Assembly (NCBI GenBank): GCA_045107045.1
Contig: JBGCFR010000012.1
Span: 1 to 64,000 of the forward strand
DNA: 64,000 nt
Reading direction: 5' to 3'
Source of the DNA: Putridiphycobacter sp045107045
Lineage (GTDB): Bacteria > Bacteroidota > Bacteroidia > Flavobacteriales_D > Crocinitomicaceae
The notes below the pieces were generated by a model, which was not told where the DNA came from, searched no databases, and was given only the letters and a program-made list of their open reading frames with translations. Below are positions 7,533 through 16,260 of the stretch, one piece after another. Position 1 is the first letter of the stretch. Every line of letters begins with the position of its first letter. The translations under genes and the position numbers were made by a program.

Positions 7533-8090
7533 ATGAAACTAAAACTAATAGGGATTTTAATTGGCATCCTAACCATAATAAATTCATGTGGAGCAAATGA
7601 AGGTGTTGAAAGTAAACCACAAACTATTGGTGATTCAACATCAACAATAGCATCTCTAAATCCTGTCCAAAACCAAGCAGAAATTGATTTTAGTATAAAT
7701 AAAACGGATGATTCAACAATTGATTTTAACGTTCATCTTACATTTGGTCGTGGTTGTTGGGTAGTGTCTCCACTTTCCAAAAACTACCCTTACGGAAATA
7801 TGGTTATTTCTATTGATGAGTCGGAATATTTAACCCTAGAAGAATCAATAGTAGAGCATCCAAAATCAGTTTTAGAATACGATACAATTCTTAGGCAAGA
7901 AATTAATTTCATTAGAGAAAATACAATATTTAGTCAAAAAATTAAATTAAATAACTTGCTTGACTTTGACGTTAGCGGCCGAGTTTGGTTTATTCTTGAA
8001 CCAATTTGCACGCCATATGAGGTAAAATATACTATTTCAAATCGTGCAGGAAAACTGACGGTTAAAGACAAACAACAATATCCGATTTAG
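7533..8090 (+). CDS. Hypothetical lipoprotein
   Basis: 185 residues. Residues 1-18 form a lipoprotein signal ending in INSC, followed by a Ser/Thr-rich spacer and a mostly beta-strand domain from about residue 48 (DFSINKTDDSTIDFNVHLTFGRGCW). The C-terminal half has WFILEPICTPYEVKYTI. The GCWVVSPLS and ICTPYE cysteines might pair. The layout is faintly reminiscent of DsbD-type N-terminal immunoglobulin-like domains, but I do not recognise a family with confidence. Single gene with its own upstream region. Confidence 0.7.
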   Translation: MKLKLIGILIGILTIINSCGANEGVESKPQTIGDSTSTIASLNPVQNQAEIDFSINKTDDSTIDFNVHLTFGRGCWVVSPLSKNYPYGNMVISIDESEYLTLEESIVEHPKSVLEYDTILRQEINFIRENTIFSQKIKLNNLLDFDVSGRVWFILEPICTPYEVKYTISNRAGKLTVKDKQQYPI

Positions 8091-8259
8091 CATTTTATAA
8101 TCAAAATATTTCTGTTTAAACATAACCCAACATAATTTATATTAATTACTTTAGTTTGAAAAAGTGTTTGGTCGCTATCAAATTATTAAGAATTGGATAG
8201 AAAACTCTGTAAGGCATTTTTCGAAAGAATCAAACTAGTAAATAATAATTTAATTAATA

Positions 8260-8796
8260 ATGAAAGAACTTATAAAATCAGCCAGCCTATTTTTAGTATT
8301 AGTTTTCGCATTGTCGGCATGCGAAAATGAAGGGTATAGTGAAAAAATTATTGGAACCTGGGAAGCATCCATATTCGTTGATTCCAAAAAAGCTAGAACC
8401 GTATTTGATATGGAGGACACAGATGGTATGGAAATGGAGATGACATCTAATTTAAAAACAACCTATTTAAGAGGAAATAGGTACAATGCAGAAGGAGATG
8501 TAACATTTAGAATAAAAGCAAATGGACAAGAAATGCCTTTAAAACTGCACATGGTAGAATCAGGAAGTTATGAGTTTCACGATAATTTTTTGATTTCCAT
8601 TACTGATGATTCTAAAATTACCGCAGCGGATGAAATGACTAGAAACGCCATAAAAAATGCTCCAGAATTTGCAGAACTCATTCAACCGGTTAAAGGTGCA
8701 TCAACGTCAACAGAAATAATTGAAATGAGTGAAACAAGTATGCAAACTAAAACCGAAGACCTACCTGGGTTACTGATTACTTCAACAAAGAAATAA
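8260..8796 (+). CDS. Hypothetical lipoprotein, lipocalin-like
   Basis: 178 residues with a lipoprotein signal (lipobox LSAC, Cys21). The mature part opens with IIGTWEASI, the G-x-W motif with which lipocalin-like proteins start, followed by strands rich in charged residues (YLRGNRYNAEGDVTFRI and SGSYEFHDNFLISITDD). A barrel or partial barrel at the inner face of the outer membrane is a reasonable reading; the ligand is unknown. The following HxlR gene has its own likely promoter, so linkage between the two is uncertain. Confidence 0.7.
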   Translation: MKELIKSASLFLVLVFALSACENEGYSEKIIGTWEASIFVDSKKARTVFDMEDTDGMEMEMTSNLKTTYLRGNRYNAEGDVTFRIKANGQEMPLKLHMVESGSYEFHDNFLISITDDSKITAADEMTRNAIKNAPEFAELIQPVKGASTSTEIIEMSETSMQTKTEDLPGLLITSTKK

Positions 8797-8848
8797 TATT
8801 GTGTTTAAATAGATATTACTAACCATCAAATCACTGTACATTCGAAAA

Positions 8849-9202
8849 ATGGAAAGTCAAAAAATTGATAAGATAAAACGTCAAGTTGTTTGTCCAGTAG
8901 AGCTAGCCTTGAGAGTCTTAGGAGGTAAATGGCGAGGATCAATCCTTTACCAGCTTATTGAAGGCCCTTTGCGTTTTAATGACCTAAAGAACAGGGTTCA
9001 GGATGCAGTAGTTGATTATGATAATATCGATAATTTTTTGTCCAATAAGGTACTATCATCTCATTTAATTGAATTAATCGAATATGGATTGATTCAAAAA
9101 GAGATGGAAAAATCGCATTTTAGTTATCAGTTATCAGAAAAAGGGAAATCAGCAATCCCTATTCTTTTAGATTTATTTGACTGGGGTGAACATCACTTCT
9201 AG
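8849..9202 (+). CDS. HxlR family transcriptional regulator
   Basis: 117 residues with the HxlR winged helix: CPVELALRVLGGKWRGSILYQLIEGPLRFNDLKNRV, then LSSHLIELIEYGLI and a wing with the motif YQLSEKGKS. Cys15 corresponds to the redox-sensing or structural cysteine common near the N-terminus. Between the recognition segment and LSSHL there is an insert of roughly 12 acidic residues (VVDYDNIDNFLSNK) not found in typical members. A TAnnTTCG -7-like box (8837-8844) ends 4 bp before the ATG, so the transcript may be nearly leaderless. The palindrome over its stop codon, upstream of the next gene, is a likely operator for this protein. Confidence 0.88.
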   Translation: MESQKIDKIKRQVVCPVELALRVLGGKWRGSILYQLIEGPLRFNDLKNRVQDAVVDYDNIDNFLSNKVLSSHLIELIEYGLIQKEMEKSHFSYQLSEKGKSAIPILLDLFDWGEHHF

Positions 9203-9217
9203 TTACCAGTTGGTAAC
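9202..9217. promoter_or_regulatory. Perfect 16-bp palindrome, candidate HxlR operator
   Basis: GTTACCA-GT-TGGTAAC overlaps the HxlR stop codon and lies 58 bp before the next start. HxlR proteins bind short dyads of this size upstream of a target next to their own gene. A direct repeat CAGTACT (9237-9243 and 9252-9258) and a TAnnTTCG-type -7 box (9240-9247) follow. A weak terminator is the alternative, as a T-rich stretch starts about 10 bp later. Confidence 0.45.
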
Positions 9218-9275
9218 CTATGTTCTTATTTTTTAACAGTACTTTCGAAATCAGTACTAACTAAAAAATAAAACA

Positions 9276-9548
9276 ATGAAAAAAAATTGGTTATCCGCAA
9301 TCTTAAACTTCTTTTTTATGGGACTTGGCTATTTGTATAATGGGCAAAGAAAGCTACTTGGGTTATTGTTAACACTTGGTGCATTTGGAATGACATATTT
9401 AGAACAAATTCATGTTTTTCCGGATGGAAATACGTTACAAACGTTAGATAGTACTGCTTTTATTATTATGTTTATCTGCATCCTAACTATTAATTCTGGG
9501 CTGGCTTTTGACGCTTATAATGAGGCGAATAAAATTAATGAACAGTAA
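9276..9548 (+). CDS. Small TM2-like membrane protein
   Basis: 90 residues with three hydrophobic stretches (about 5-20, 27-42 and 62-78). The opening WLSAILNFFFMGLGYLYNGQ is the G-x-G-x-x-Y-x-G turn of TM2-domain proteins. No catalytic residues. Its position behind the candidate HxlR operator suggests it is the target of the neighbouring regulator. HxlR genes more often control redox enzymes, so this pairing would be unusual. Confidence 0.6.
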   Translation: MKKNWLSAILNFFFMGLGYLYNGQRKLLGLLLTLGAFGMTYLEQIHVFPDGNTLQTLDSTAFIIMFICILTINSGLAFDAYNEANKINEQ

Positions 9549-9906
9549 TTGAAATAAAAGAATCAGTTTAATTAACTCTAAACTATCGAAAAACCGATCC
9601 AGAAGCTGGTACGTTAACACCTACCACTGGGCAATTAAGATTGACGAATTTTAATTTTTGCTCCGAACCGTGGCCCTAGATTTGTCCGAATCCTGGTTAG
9701 TGTTATTGGTTATTAAATTACAAAAACAAAAAACTTGAATCCATGCAGGAGTTCTTTAATTAAGTGTTCAAAATAACTCAGTCCCAACCTCAATTGCTAA
9801 AGAAAAACGTATCAAATAAAATTCAATTAGAGAATAATTGTATTCGTGAAGCTTTAAATTAAACCAACTACTTACTTCTAAACACTTAGCATAAGATAAA
9901 TCTCAC
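9549..9906. other. Intergenic segment without a recognised gene
   Basis: No convincing gene in about 360 bp. Two short overlapping readings at ~9585-9680 look faintly protein-like: plus strand DPEAGTLTPTTGQLRLTNF ending at TAG 9678-9680, and minus strand LNCPVVGVNVPASGSVFR ending at a TAG complement near 9588. I cannot choose between them; a decayed gene tail is possible. Confidence 0.4.
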
Positions 9907-9914
9907 TACCTTTG
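9907..9914 (+). promoter_or_regulatory. -7 box of rlmN
   Basis: TACCTTTG matches TAnnTTTG exactly and ends 8 bp before the rlmN ATG, with a TTAG (9886-9889) in the -33 zone. The mRNA leader would be only a few nucleotides. Confidence 0.5.
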
Positions 9915-9922
9915 CCCTAAGC

Positions 9923-10999
9923 ATGCGTACTGACAAAAAGAACATCAGAAATTTAAGCTTAGCAGAACTTATTGAGGCTTTGTTGGCTATGAATGAGCCT
10001 AAGTTTAGAGCAAAGCAGATCTATGAATGGTTGTGGAAAAAAGGAGCACGTTCATTTTCCCAAATGAAAAACATCTCAAAAAAAACAATTGAAACGCTTG
10101 AAAACAACTATTTTATTGATGCCTTACAGATTACCGATTTTCAAAAAAGTAATGACGGTACAGTAAAAGTGGCATTTACTAGTTTTGACAGTCATGTTAC
10201 TGAAGGTGTTTTAATTCCAACCGACACAAGAGTAACTGCGTGTATTTCATCACAGGTAGGCTGCAGTTTAGCCTGCAAATTTTGTGCAACTGGTCGACTC
10301 AAATTAATGCGAAACTTATCCCGTGGCGAAATTTACGATCAAGTATTCTTACTGACTGACCTTTCTCAAGAGCATTACAAAATAAACTTGACCAATATCG
10401 TATTTATGGGCATGGGTGAACCACTTCTTAACTTCAAAAATGTAATGGAAGGTTCTGATCGAATTTGTGCAGAAGATGGTTTGGGAATTTCACCACGTCG
10501 TATCACGGTTTCGACTGCTGGTATCGCTAAAATGATTGAAAAAATGGGTGAAGAACCACTCAAGCTGAATCTAGCATTGTCGCTTCATGCTGCAAATGAC
10601 AAAAAGCGAACAGAAATAATGGAAATCAACGATACGAATAATTTAGACCGTTTGGCTGAAGCACTTCGCAATTACCATGCATCAACTAAACAACGTGTTA
10701 CTTTCGAATACATTATTTTTAAAGATTTTAATGATACAATTCAAGATGCCAGAGAACTGGCAGAATTTTGTAAAAATGTACCTGTTAAAATTAACATTAT
10801 TGAATATAATCCAATTGATGATGGCGAGTATCAACAAGCGGATCGTCAAAAGGTAGATGATTTTGCTGCCTTTTTGGAGTCCTTAAATTTAGTAGTTAAT
10901 ATTCGTCGAAGTAGAGGAAAAGATATTGATGCGGCTTGTGGACAGTTAGCCAATAAAAATAAAGCCATTGCGTTAAAAGAAAGAACGCTTAAAATTTAA
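9923..10999 (+). CDS. rlmN: 23S rRNA (adenine-C2)-methyltransferase RlmN
   Basis: A 358-residue radical SAM enzyme that methylates C2 of A2503 in 23S rRNA and of A37 in some tRNAs. The 4Fe-4S cluster motif is Cys114-x3-Cys118-x2-Cys121 (CSLACKFCATG). Cys339 in AACGQLANK is the methyl-carrying cysteine. GMGEPLLN and the SAM-binding part ISPRRITVSTAG are present, and the N-terminal helical domain (1-95) matches RlmN. The ATG at 9923 gives normal length. The stop codon overlaps the next start (TAATG), so the following gene is translationally coupled. Confidence 0.96.
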   Translation: MRTDKKNIRNLSLAELIEALLAMNEPKFRAKQIYEWLWKKGARSFSQMKNISKKTIETLENNYFIDALQITDFQKSNDGTVKVAFTSFDSHVTEGVLIPTDTRVTACISSQVGCSLACKFCATGRLKLMRNLSRGEIYDQVFLLTDLSQEHYKINLTNIVFMGMGEPLLNFKNVMEGSDRICAEDGLGISPRRITVSTAGIAKMIEKMGEEPLKLNLALSLHAANDKKRTEIMEINDTNNLDRLAEALRNYHASTKQRVTFEYIIFKDFNDTIQDARELAEFCKNVPVKINIIEYNPIDDGEYQQADRQKVDDFAAFLESLNLVVNIRRSRGKDIDAACGQLANKNKAIALKERTLKI

Positions 11000-12531
11000 T
11001 GATGAAAACAACTCTTACGCTTTTACTTCTATTTACAGGTCTTATGGTTTTTAGCCAAGTAGCCACTGTAGTAGAAGGTAAAGAATTTGCCCGTTCAAAA
11101 GCAGAGTCGTTTAATGGTTTTTTGGGCGAAAGTGGTTTAGAAATTTTTACTGTAGATTACATTTACTCTAATAAAAAGAAAAAAGAACTAATTGCTAGAA
11201 AATTTTTCAAATCAGATCTATCATTAACATTAGAGAAGGATATATTTCAAAACCCTTTACAAGAAAATTATTACTCTGATCCCTTCGAAATCTTACTCAT
11301 TAATGATAAGTTGTATCTGTTCTCCGTTTTTACACATACGAAAGAACAAACAACCACTTTTGGTTTGGCTATTTATAATGAACAGCTTGAGCGAGAAAGT
11401 TTTGAGATAATTGATAGTATCGCTAACCTTTCTCTCACAAATATGATTGTTCAAGTGAGTAAGAATAACCAAGCCATTTTAATTTCTCAAAACCATCCAC
11501 ACAAAATATCAAGTAAAGAAGCCGTGAATTTGCATTGTATTGATTTAAGTGGACAAACCATCTGGAAAAAAGAATTAGTTTCATTAAATACAGTCAGCAG
11601 ACTAAATATTGAAAAAGTAGTTTTCCCAAATGTTGATGAGGTTTTTTTATTATGCAATTATGGTTTTAATAGTAACCGAACTGCAAGTGTTGATGATGTT
11701 AAACTGCTCACCAATAAATATGTACTTTGGGCTTTCAATAAAAAAATTAACTTCCTAAAAGAAGTTGATTTACGACTCAAACTAAAATGGCTTAATGGAG
11801 TTGATATTGCTATGAAGAAGAATGGCAAATTACAAGTTTCAGGATTTGTTAACTCTTCTCGAGATTTTGCCATTGATGCGTTGTTCAATATTGAATTGAA
11901 TGAAAAGTATGATGTTATTTCCAATAATTATTACAAAATGACTTCTGAAAATTTGACTCTCTTTAAAACGAAAAAGAATAACAAGTCTCAACTGAATAAT
12001 TATTTTTTACGTCATCTCATCCCATTAGATGATGGCTCATTTTATTTAATAGGTGAGCAATATTATACTTATCTAGATAGGATTTACGATCCAAGAACAA
12101 ATACGACCAGTACAACTGAACATTTTAATTATGAATATATACTTGTGGCCTATTTTGATAATAGAGGCAATATTCAGTGGTTAAAAAGAGTTCCCAAAAT
12201 TCAAAATTCGACTAACGACAATGGCTACTATTCATCTTTCACAGTATTTAAAAAAAATAATGACCTTTACCTTATTTACAATGAAAACAACCATAACATT
12301 AAATTAGAAATTGATGAAATTGACAACATGAAACCATTGTTTAATGGTAGAAGAAATGCATGGGCATTTGCAAAAATAAATCCAAATGGAGAGGTCACAA
12401 GGCGAGCTATTAGTATAGAAAATAATAACTACCTGTTAAATGCGAAAAAATCATTTCAGATGTCAAATGACAAAATGTATTTGCAAGGTGAATTAAACCG
12501 AAAAGCAAAAATTATTGGCCTTTCTTTTTAA
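10999..12531 (+). CDS. Exported protein of unknown function
   Basis: 510 residues with a Sec signal (MMKTTLTLLLLFTGLMVFSQ, cleavage after the FSQ region). The rest is strand-rich with recurring blocks such as INDKLYLFSVF, IDLSGQTIWKKEL and NKKINFLKEVDLRLKLKWLNG, suggesting a beta-propeller-like fold of WD/kelch type, not assigned to a family. The ATG at 10999 overlaps the rlmN stop by one base; a second ATG at 11002 is equally possible. No lipobox and no T9SS sorting domain, so it is probably periplasmic. Function unknown. Confidence 0.65.
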   Translation: MMKTTLTLLLLFTGLMVFSQVATVVEGKEFARSKAESFNGFLGESGLEIFTVDYIYSNKKKKELIARKFFKSDLSLTLEKDIFQNPLQENYYSDPFEILLINDKLYLFSVFTHTKEQTTTFGLAIYNEQLERESFEIIDSIANLSLTNMIVQVSKNNQAILISQNHPHKISSKEAVNLHCIDLSGQTIWKKELVSLNTVSRLNIEKVVFPNVDEVFLLCNYGFNSNRTASVDDVKLLTNKYVLWAFNKKINFLKEVDLRLKLKWLNGVDIAMKKNGKLQVSGFVNSSRDFAIDALFNIELNEKYDVISNNYYKMTSENLTLFKTKKNNKSQLNNYFLRHLIPLDDGSFYLIGEQYYTYLDRIYDPRTNTTSTTEHFNYEYILVAYFDNRGNIQWLKRVPKIQNSTNDNGYYSSFTVFKKNNDLYLIYNENNHNIKLEIDEIDNMKPLFNGRRNAWAFAKINPNGEVTRRAISIENNNYLLNAKKSFQMSNDKMYLQGELNRKAKIIGLSF

Positions 12532-12570
12532 GCCAATTTTATATTTATTATATTTACAAAAATTTTAACC

Positions 12571-12681
12571 ATGAGTGACGAAAAGAAATACACCTATTTT
12601 GATGATACAACTAATGTTTTAACGCCATTATATATTGTTTTAGCTTTAGGAATAGTATTCGGATTAATCTTTTTCGGATAA
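12571..12681 (+). CDS. 36-residue single-pass membrane peptide
   Basis: ATG 12571 to TAA 12679-12681 encodes a polar N-terminus (MSDEKKYTYFDDTTNV) followed by one hydrophobic helix (LTPLYIVLALGIVFG and LIFF) and then stop. A -7-like box TATATTTA (12549-12556) lies just upstream and a hairpin with a T-run just downstream, so it has the parts of an independent small gene. Similar in layout to accessory subunits of membrane complexes; no partner can be named. Confidence 0.6.
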   Translation: MSDEKKYTYFDDTTNVLTPLYIVLALGIVFGLIFFG

Positions 12682-12683
12682 TC

Positions 12684-12734
12684 TGAGTCTCTCCTATTCC
12701 ATGTATTATCAGACTCATTTTATGGGTCTTTTTT
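12684..12734 (+). terminator. Intrinsic terminator of the small membrane peptide gene
   Basis: TGAGTCT (12684-12690) pairs with AGACTCA (12711-12717); an eight-T run ends near 12736. It lies between the 36-codon gene and the GH3 gene. Confidence 0.55.
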
Positions 12735-12746
12735 TTGTCTCAAAAT

Positions 12747-14255
12747 ATGCCGTTTAATTCTATTTTTTCTTGGCTAATAAAAAAGAGGATTCATCAGATT
12801 GATCTCTTCAAAAAGTACCCTTCTGAAGTTCAGCAAGATGTATTTAAAACAATAATTAGTAAAGCTATTCATACTGAGTGGGGGAAAAAATATCAATTTA
12901 AAGATATTTCTTCCTATTCGGAATTTGCACAGAATGTTCCACTTGGAAACTACGAAACCTTTTCTCCCTTCATTCAACGTCAATTAAAAGGAGAGGCTAA
13001 TATTCTTTGGGAAAAAGAAGTCAAATGGTTTGCTAAATCATCAGGAACTGTATCTGCTAAAAGCAAATTTATCCCTGTTACTAAGGATAGCCTTTATGAT
13101 TGCCATTATAAAGGTGGAAAAGACCTTCTTGGAATATATTACAATCAAATTGAAGATGCTAAATTTTACAAAGGAAAAATGTTAGGCATTGGTGGCAGTG
13201 CAACTGGAAATAGCATGGCTCATGGCACTTATTTTGGTGATCTTTCTGCCATTTTAGTTGAAAATATGCCTTGGTGGGCAGAATTCCGTAGAACGCCATC
13301 CAAAGAAATTGCTTTGATGGATGAATGGGAAGAAAAAATTGAAAAATTAGCACAATCTACCATTCACGAAGATGTAACCGCTATTGCTGGTGTGCCAAGT
13401 TGGACACTTGTGCTTTGCAATCGAGTACTAGAAATTACTGGAAAAAAACATTTACGCGAAGTTTGGCCAAACCTAGAATTGTTTAGTCATGGTGGAGTGA
13501 GTTTTGAACCTTACAGGGCCGAGTTTAAAAAACTAATCCCTTTTGAGGATATGCATTATTTAGAAACTTACAATGCTTCAGAAGGCTTTTTTGGCATCCA
13601 AGATAATTTATCAAAACCTGACCTATTGCTAATGTTGGACTATGGTATTTTTTACGAATTTATTCCAATGGATAGCTATCGGGGGCTGGCATCTGAAAAT
13701 GTCATTCCCTTAAGTGAAGTTGAGTTGAATACAAATTATGCCTTAGTCATTTCAACTAACGGTGGATTATGGCGTTATGTGGTTGGCGACACTCTTAAGT
13801 TTACCTCACTATTACCCTATCGATTTTTGGTGACCGGACGGACCAAAAGTTTTATTAACGCCTTTGGAGAGGAGTTAATTGTTGAAAACGCTGAAAGAGC
13901 AATCGCCTTTGCTTGCAGTAAAACAAAAGCTCAGGTAAAAGATTATACTGTAGCACCTCTTTTTATGAAGGAAGGGCAAAAAGGAGCTCATGAATGGTTA
14001 ATTGAATTTAATACTGCGCCCAATGATTTAGATGAATTCTTACTGATACTTGATAGTTCCCTCCAAAGTTTAAATTCAGATTATGAGGCAAAAAGGCAGA
14101 ATAATATGTCACTACAACCACCTATTATCCGCATTGCGAACCCATCAACTTTCGAAAAGTGGTTAAAAACGAAGGGAAAATTAGGTGGTCAACATAAAGT
14201 ACCTCGATTAAACAATAACCGAAAAGTATTTGAAGAAATTATAGCCTTAAACTAA
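12747..14255 (+). CDS. GH3 auxin-responsive promoter family protein
   Basis: About 502 residues of the GH3 fold, an ANL-related acyl-adenylate/amido-synthetase superfamily known from plant hormone conjugation. ATP-binding signatures visible are AKSSGTVSAKSKFIPVT (P-loop-like Ser/Thr cluster), ETYNASEGFFGIQ and GGLWRYVVGDTLKF. The start is set at ATG 12747 (MPFNSIFSWL); a TTG 12 bp earlier only adds residues from the terminator region. Bacteroidota commonly carry one copy of unknown substrate next to housekeeping genes. It precedes ispG by 36 bp, so they may be co-transcribed. Confidence 0.88.
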   Translation: MPFNSIFSWLIKKRIHQIDLFKKYPSEVQQDVFKTIISKAIHTEWGKKYQFKDISSYSEFAQNVPLGNYETFSPFIQRQLKGEANILWEKEVKWFAKSSGTVSAKSKFIPVTKDSLYDCHYKGGKDLLGIYYNQIEDAKFYKGKMLGIGGSATGNSMAHGTYFGDLSAILVENMPWWAEFRRTPSKEIALMDEWEEKIEKLAQSTIHEDVTAIAGVPSWTLVLCNRVLEITGKKHLREVWPNLELFSHGGVSFEPYRAEFKKLIPFEDMHYLETYNASEGFFGIQDNLSKPDLLLMLDYGIFYEFIPMDSYRGLASENVIPLSEVELNTNYALVISTNGGLWRYVVGDTLKFTSLLPYRFLVTGRTKSFINAFGEELIVENAERAIAFACSKTKAQVKDYTVAPLFMKEGQKGAHEWLIEFNTAPNDLDEFLLILDSSLQSLNSDYEAKRQNNMSLQPPIIRIANPSTFEKWLKTKGKLGGQHKVPRLNNNRKVFEEIIALN

Positions 14256-14291
14256 TTCCTAGAGCGTTTTTCTGCTTAAATTTAACCCTCC

Positions 14292-16229
14292 ATGGAAAAA
14301 AACACATCATACTGCAATAGCCTAGTACAATTTTCACGCATTAAGACAACACCGGTTAAAGTTGGAAATATAGAATTTGGTGGCGACAATCCAATTCGAG
14401 TACAATCCATGACCACAACAGACACAATGGATACAGCAGGATCTGTAGCACAAGCCATCAGAATGATTGATGCCGGTTGTGAATTAGTCAGGTATACTGC
14501 GCCTTCAAAAAAAGAAGCTGAGAATTTAAAACAAATCCGAGCGGCACTAGATACGAAAGGATACTATACACCAATTGTAGCGGATATTCACTTTACTCCC
14601 AACGCAGCTGAAGTAGCAGCTCAGTATATTGAAAAAATTAGAGTGAACCCTGGCAACTATGCTGACAAAAAGAAATTTGAAGAAATTGAATATACTGACG
14701 AGTCTTACCAACAAGAATTAGTTAGAATTCGTGAAAAATTCACCCCCCTTGTATTGTTGTGCAAAGCCAATAACCGTGCCATGAGAATTGGTACTAATCA
14801 TGGTTCTTTGTCTGACAGAATAACATCACGATATGGCGATACCGCTAATGGCATGGTCGCTTCTGCTTTAGAATTTATTCAAATTTGTGAGGATAATGAA
14901 TACTATAACCTAGTGGTTTCTATGAAATCCTCTAACCCGCTAATTATGGTGCAAGCCTACCGTATGTTGATGGCAGAAATGATGAAACGGGGTAGGATTT
15001 ATCCTTTACATTTGGGCGTAACTGAAGCTGGCGAAGGCGAAGATGGTAGAATTAAATCAGCCGTTGGCATAGGTACTTTGCTTGAAGATGGCTTAGGAGA
15101 CACCATTCGGGTTTCATTAACTGAAGAACCTGAATTTGAAATTCCTGTCGCTAAAAAATTAGCTGAACGTTATGATAATAGGGTTAATCATGCCGAAATT
15201 TTACCATTTGATTATGAATTACCATATAACCCTTTTGAACATAACAAAAGAGAAACAAACAGTGTTGTAAATATTGGAGGAAAGAATGCACCAGTAGTTG
15301 TATCCGATTTATCACACATTGAAGAGTTAAAACAAGCTCACTTATTTGCCTGTGGTTATACCTATAATATTACAGACGATAAATGGAATATTAAGGAACA
15401 AGCGGTCGACTATCTATTTTGCAAGGTCATTCCTAATTTTGAATTACCAGGCACACTGTCGGTAATTGTAGACTCAGAAAATTGGGCAGAAAAAAATCAA
15501 GCTTATCCTCTATTTAAATCAATAGTTGAATTTGAAAATGCGGATCAAAAGTCTAGTCAATTAAACCTTGTTAGAATTGACGCTAGCGACTTGAAAGCGC
15601 TAAAAACATATCAAAGTCAATTAAATGATCCAACTATTGTTTTAGTGTTAAGTTCTAACAATTTGCACAGAATGGCTGAACAACGTCGCTTTTTCATTGA
15701 AATGATGAATTTGGGCATTACAAATCCTGTTATTCCTTATAAAACATATGCAAATATTGATGATGAATCTTTTCAGCTTTATTCCTCTACCGACTTTGGT
15801 GCTCTGCTGATTGATGGAATGAGTGATGGCATTTGGATGCATACTGAAAACTGTTCTACACTCCAATTAAACACCAGTACGGCTTTTGGGATTTTACAAG
15901 CCACACGGACTAGAATTTCAAAAACAGATTATATCTCTTGCCCGTCTTGTGGACGAACATTATTCGACCTTCAAATTACAACCGCAAAAATTAGAAACAG
16001 AACTAACCATTTAAAAGGTCTAAAGATTGGGATTATGGGTTGCATTGTAAATGGCCCAGGTGAAATGGCTGATGCCGATTATGGCTATGTAGGGGTTGGA
16101 AAAGGAAAAATCAATCTTTATAAAGAAAGAACAGTTGTTAAGAAGAATGTAACCGAAGAGGAAGCCGTAAATGAATTAGTAGAACTGATTAAAGAGTACG
16201 GTGATTGGGTAGAGCCGAAGGTGGATTAA
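14292..16229 (+). CDS. ispG: 4-hydroxy-3-methylbut-2-en-1-yl diphosphate synthase, long form
   Basis: 645 residues, against about 370 in the short proteobacterial form, as expected for the three-domain IspG of Bacteroidota, Chlamydiae and plants. The N-terminal TIM barrel starts with PIRVQSMTTTDT and includes RVNPGNY. A middle insert domain covers roughly residues 330-510, and the C-terminal 4Fe-4S domain has Cys550, Cys553 (SCPSCGR) and Cys584 (MGCIVNGPGE, with Glu591). It converts methylerythritol cyclodiphosphate to HMBPP in isoprenoid synthesis, which shows the organism uses the MEP pathway. Confidence 0.97.
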   Translation: MEKNTSYCNSLVQFSRIKTTPVKVGNIEFGGDNPIRVQSMTTTDTMDTAGSVAQAIRMIDAGCELVRYTAPSKKEAENLKQIRAALDTKGYYTPIVADIHFTPNAAEVAAQYIEKIRVNPGNYADKKKFEEIEYTDESYQQELVRIREKFTPLVLLCKANNRAMRIGTNHGSLSDRITSRYGDTANGMVASALEFIQICEDNEYYNLVVSMKSSNPLIMVQAYRMLMAEMMKRGRIYPLHLGVTEAGEGEDGRIKSAVGIGTLLEDGLGDTIRVSLTEEPEFEIPVAKKLAERYDNRVNHAEILPFDYELPYNPFEHNKRETNSVVNIGGKNAPVVVSDLSHIEELKQAHLFACGYTYNITDDKWNIKEQAVDYLFCKVIPNFELPGTLSVIVDSENWAEKNQAYPLFKSIVEFENADQKSSQLNLVRIDASDLKALKTYQSQLNDPTIVLVLSSNNLHRMAEQRRFFIEMMNLGITNPVIPYKTYANIDDESFQLYSSTDFGALLIDGMSDGIWMHTENCSTLQLNTSTAFGILQATRTRISKTDYISCPSCGRTLFDLQITTAKIRNRTNHLKGLKIGIMGCIVNGPGEMADADYGYVGVGKGKINLYKERTVVKKNVTEEEAVNELVELIKEYGDWVEPKVD

Positions 16230-16260
16230 ATCAAATGTAAAGCTTATAATAAGCTACAAC

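Noticed and set aside
9585..9680. Short protein-like frames on both strands of the 9.6-kb intergenic region
   Set aside because: Both are under 40 codons, without starts, and mutually exclusive; no family recognised.
12735..12746. TTG start adding four residues to the GH3-family protein
   Set aside because: The codons come from the T-run of the upstream terminator, and ATG 12747 gives the family-typical start MPFNSIFSW.
16241..16255. AGCTTA-TAA-TAAGCT dyad between ispG and the T9SS gene as terminator
   Set aside because: Short AT-rich stem without T-run; could arise by chance.
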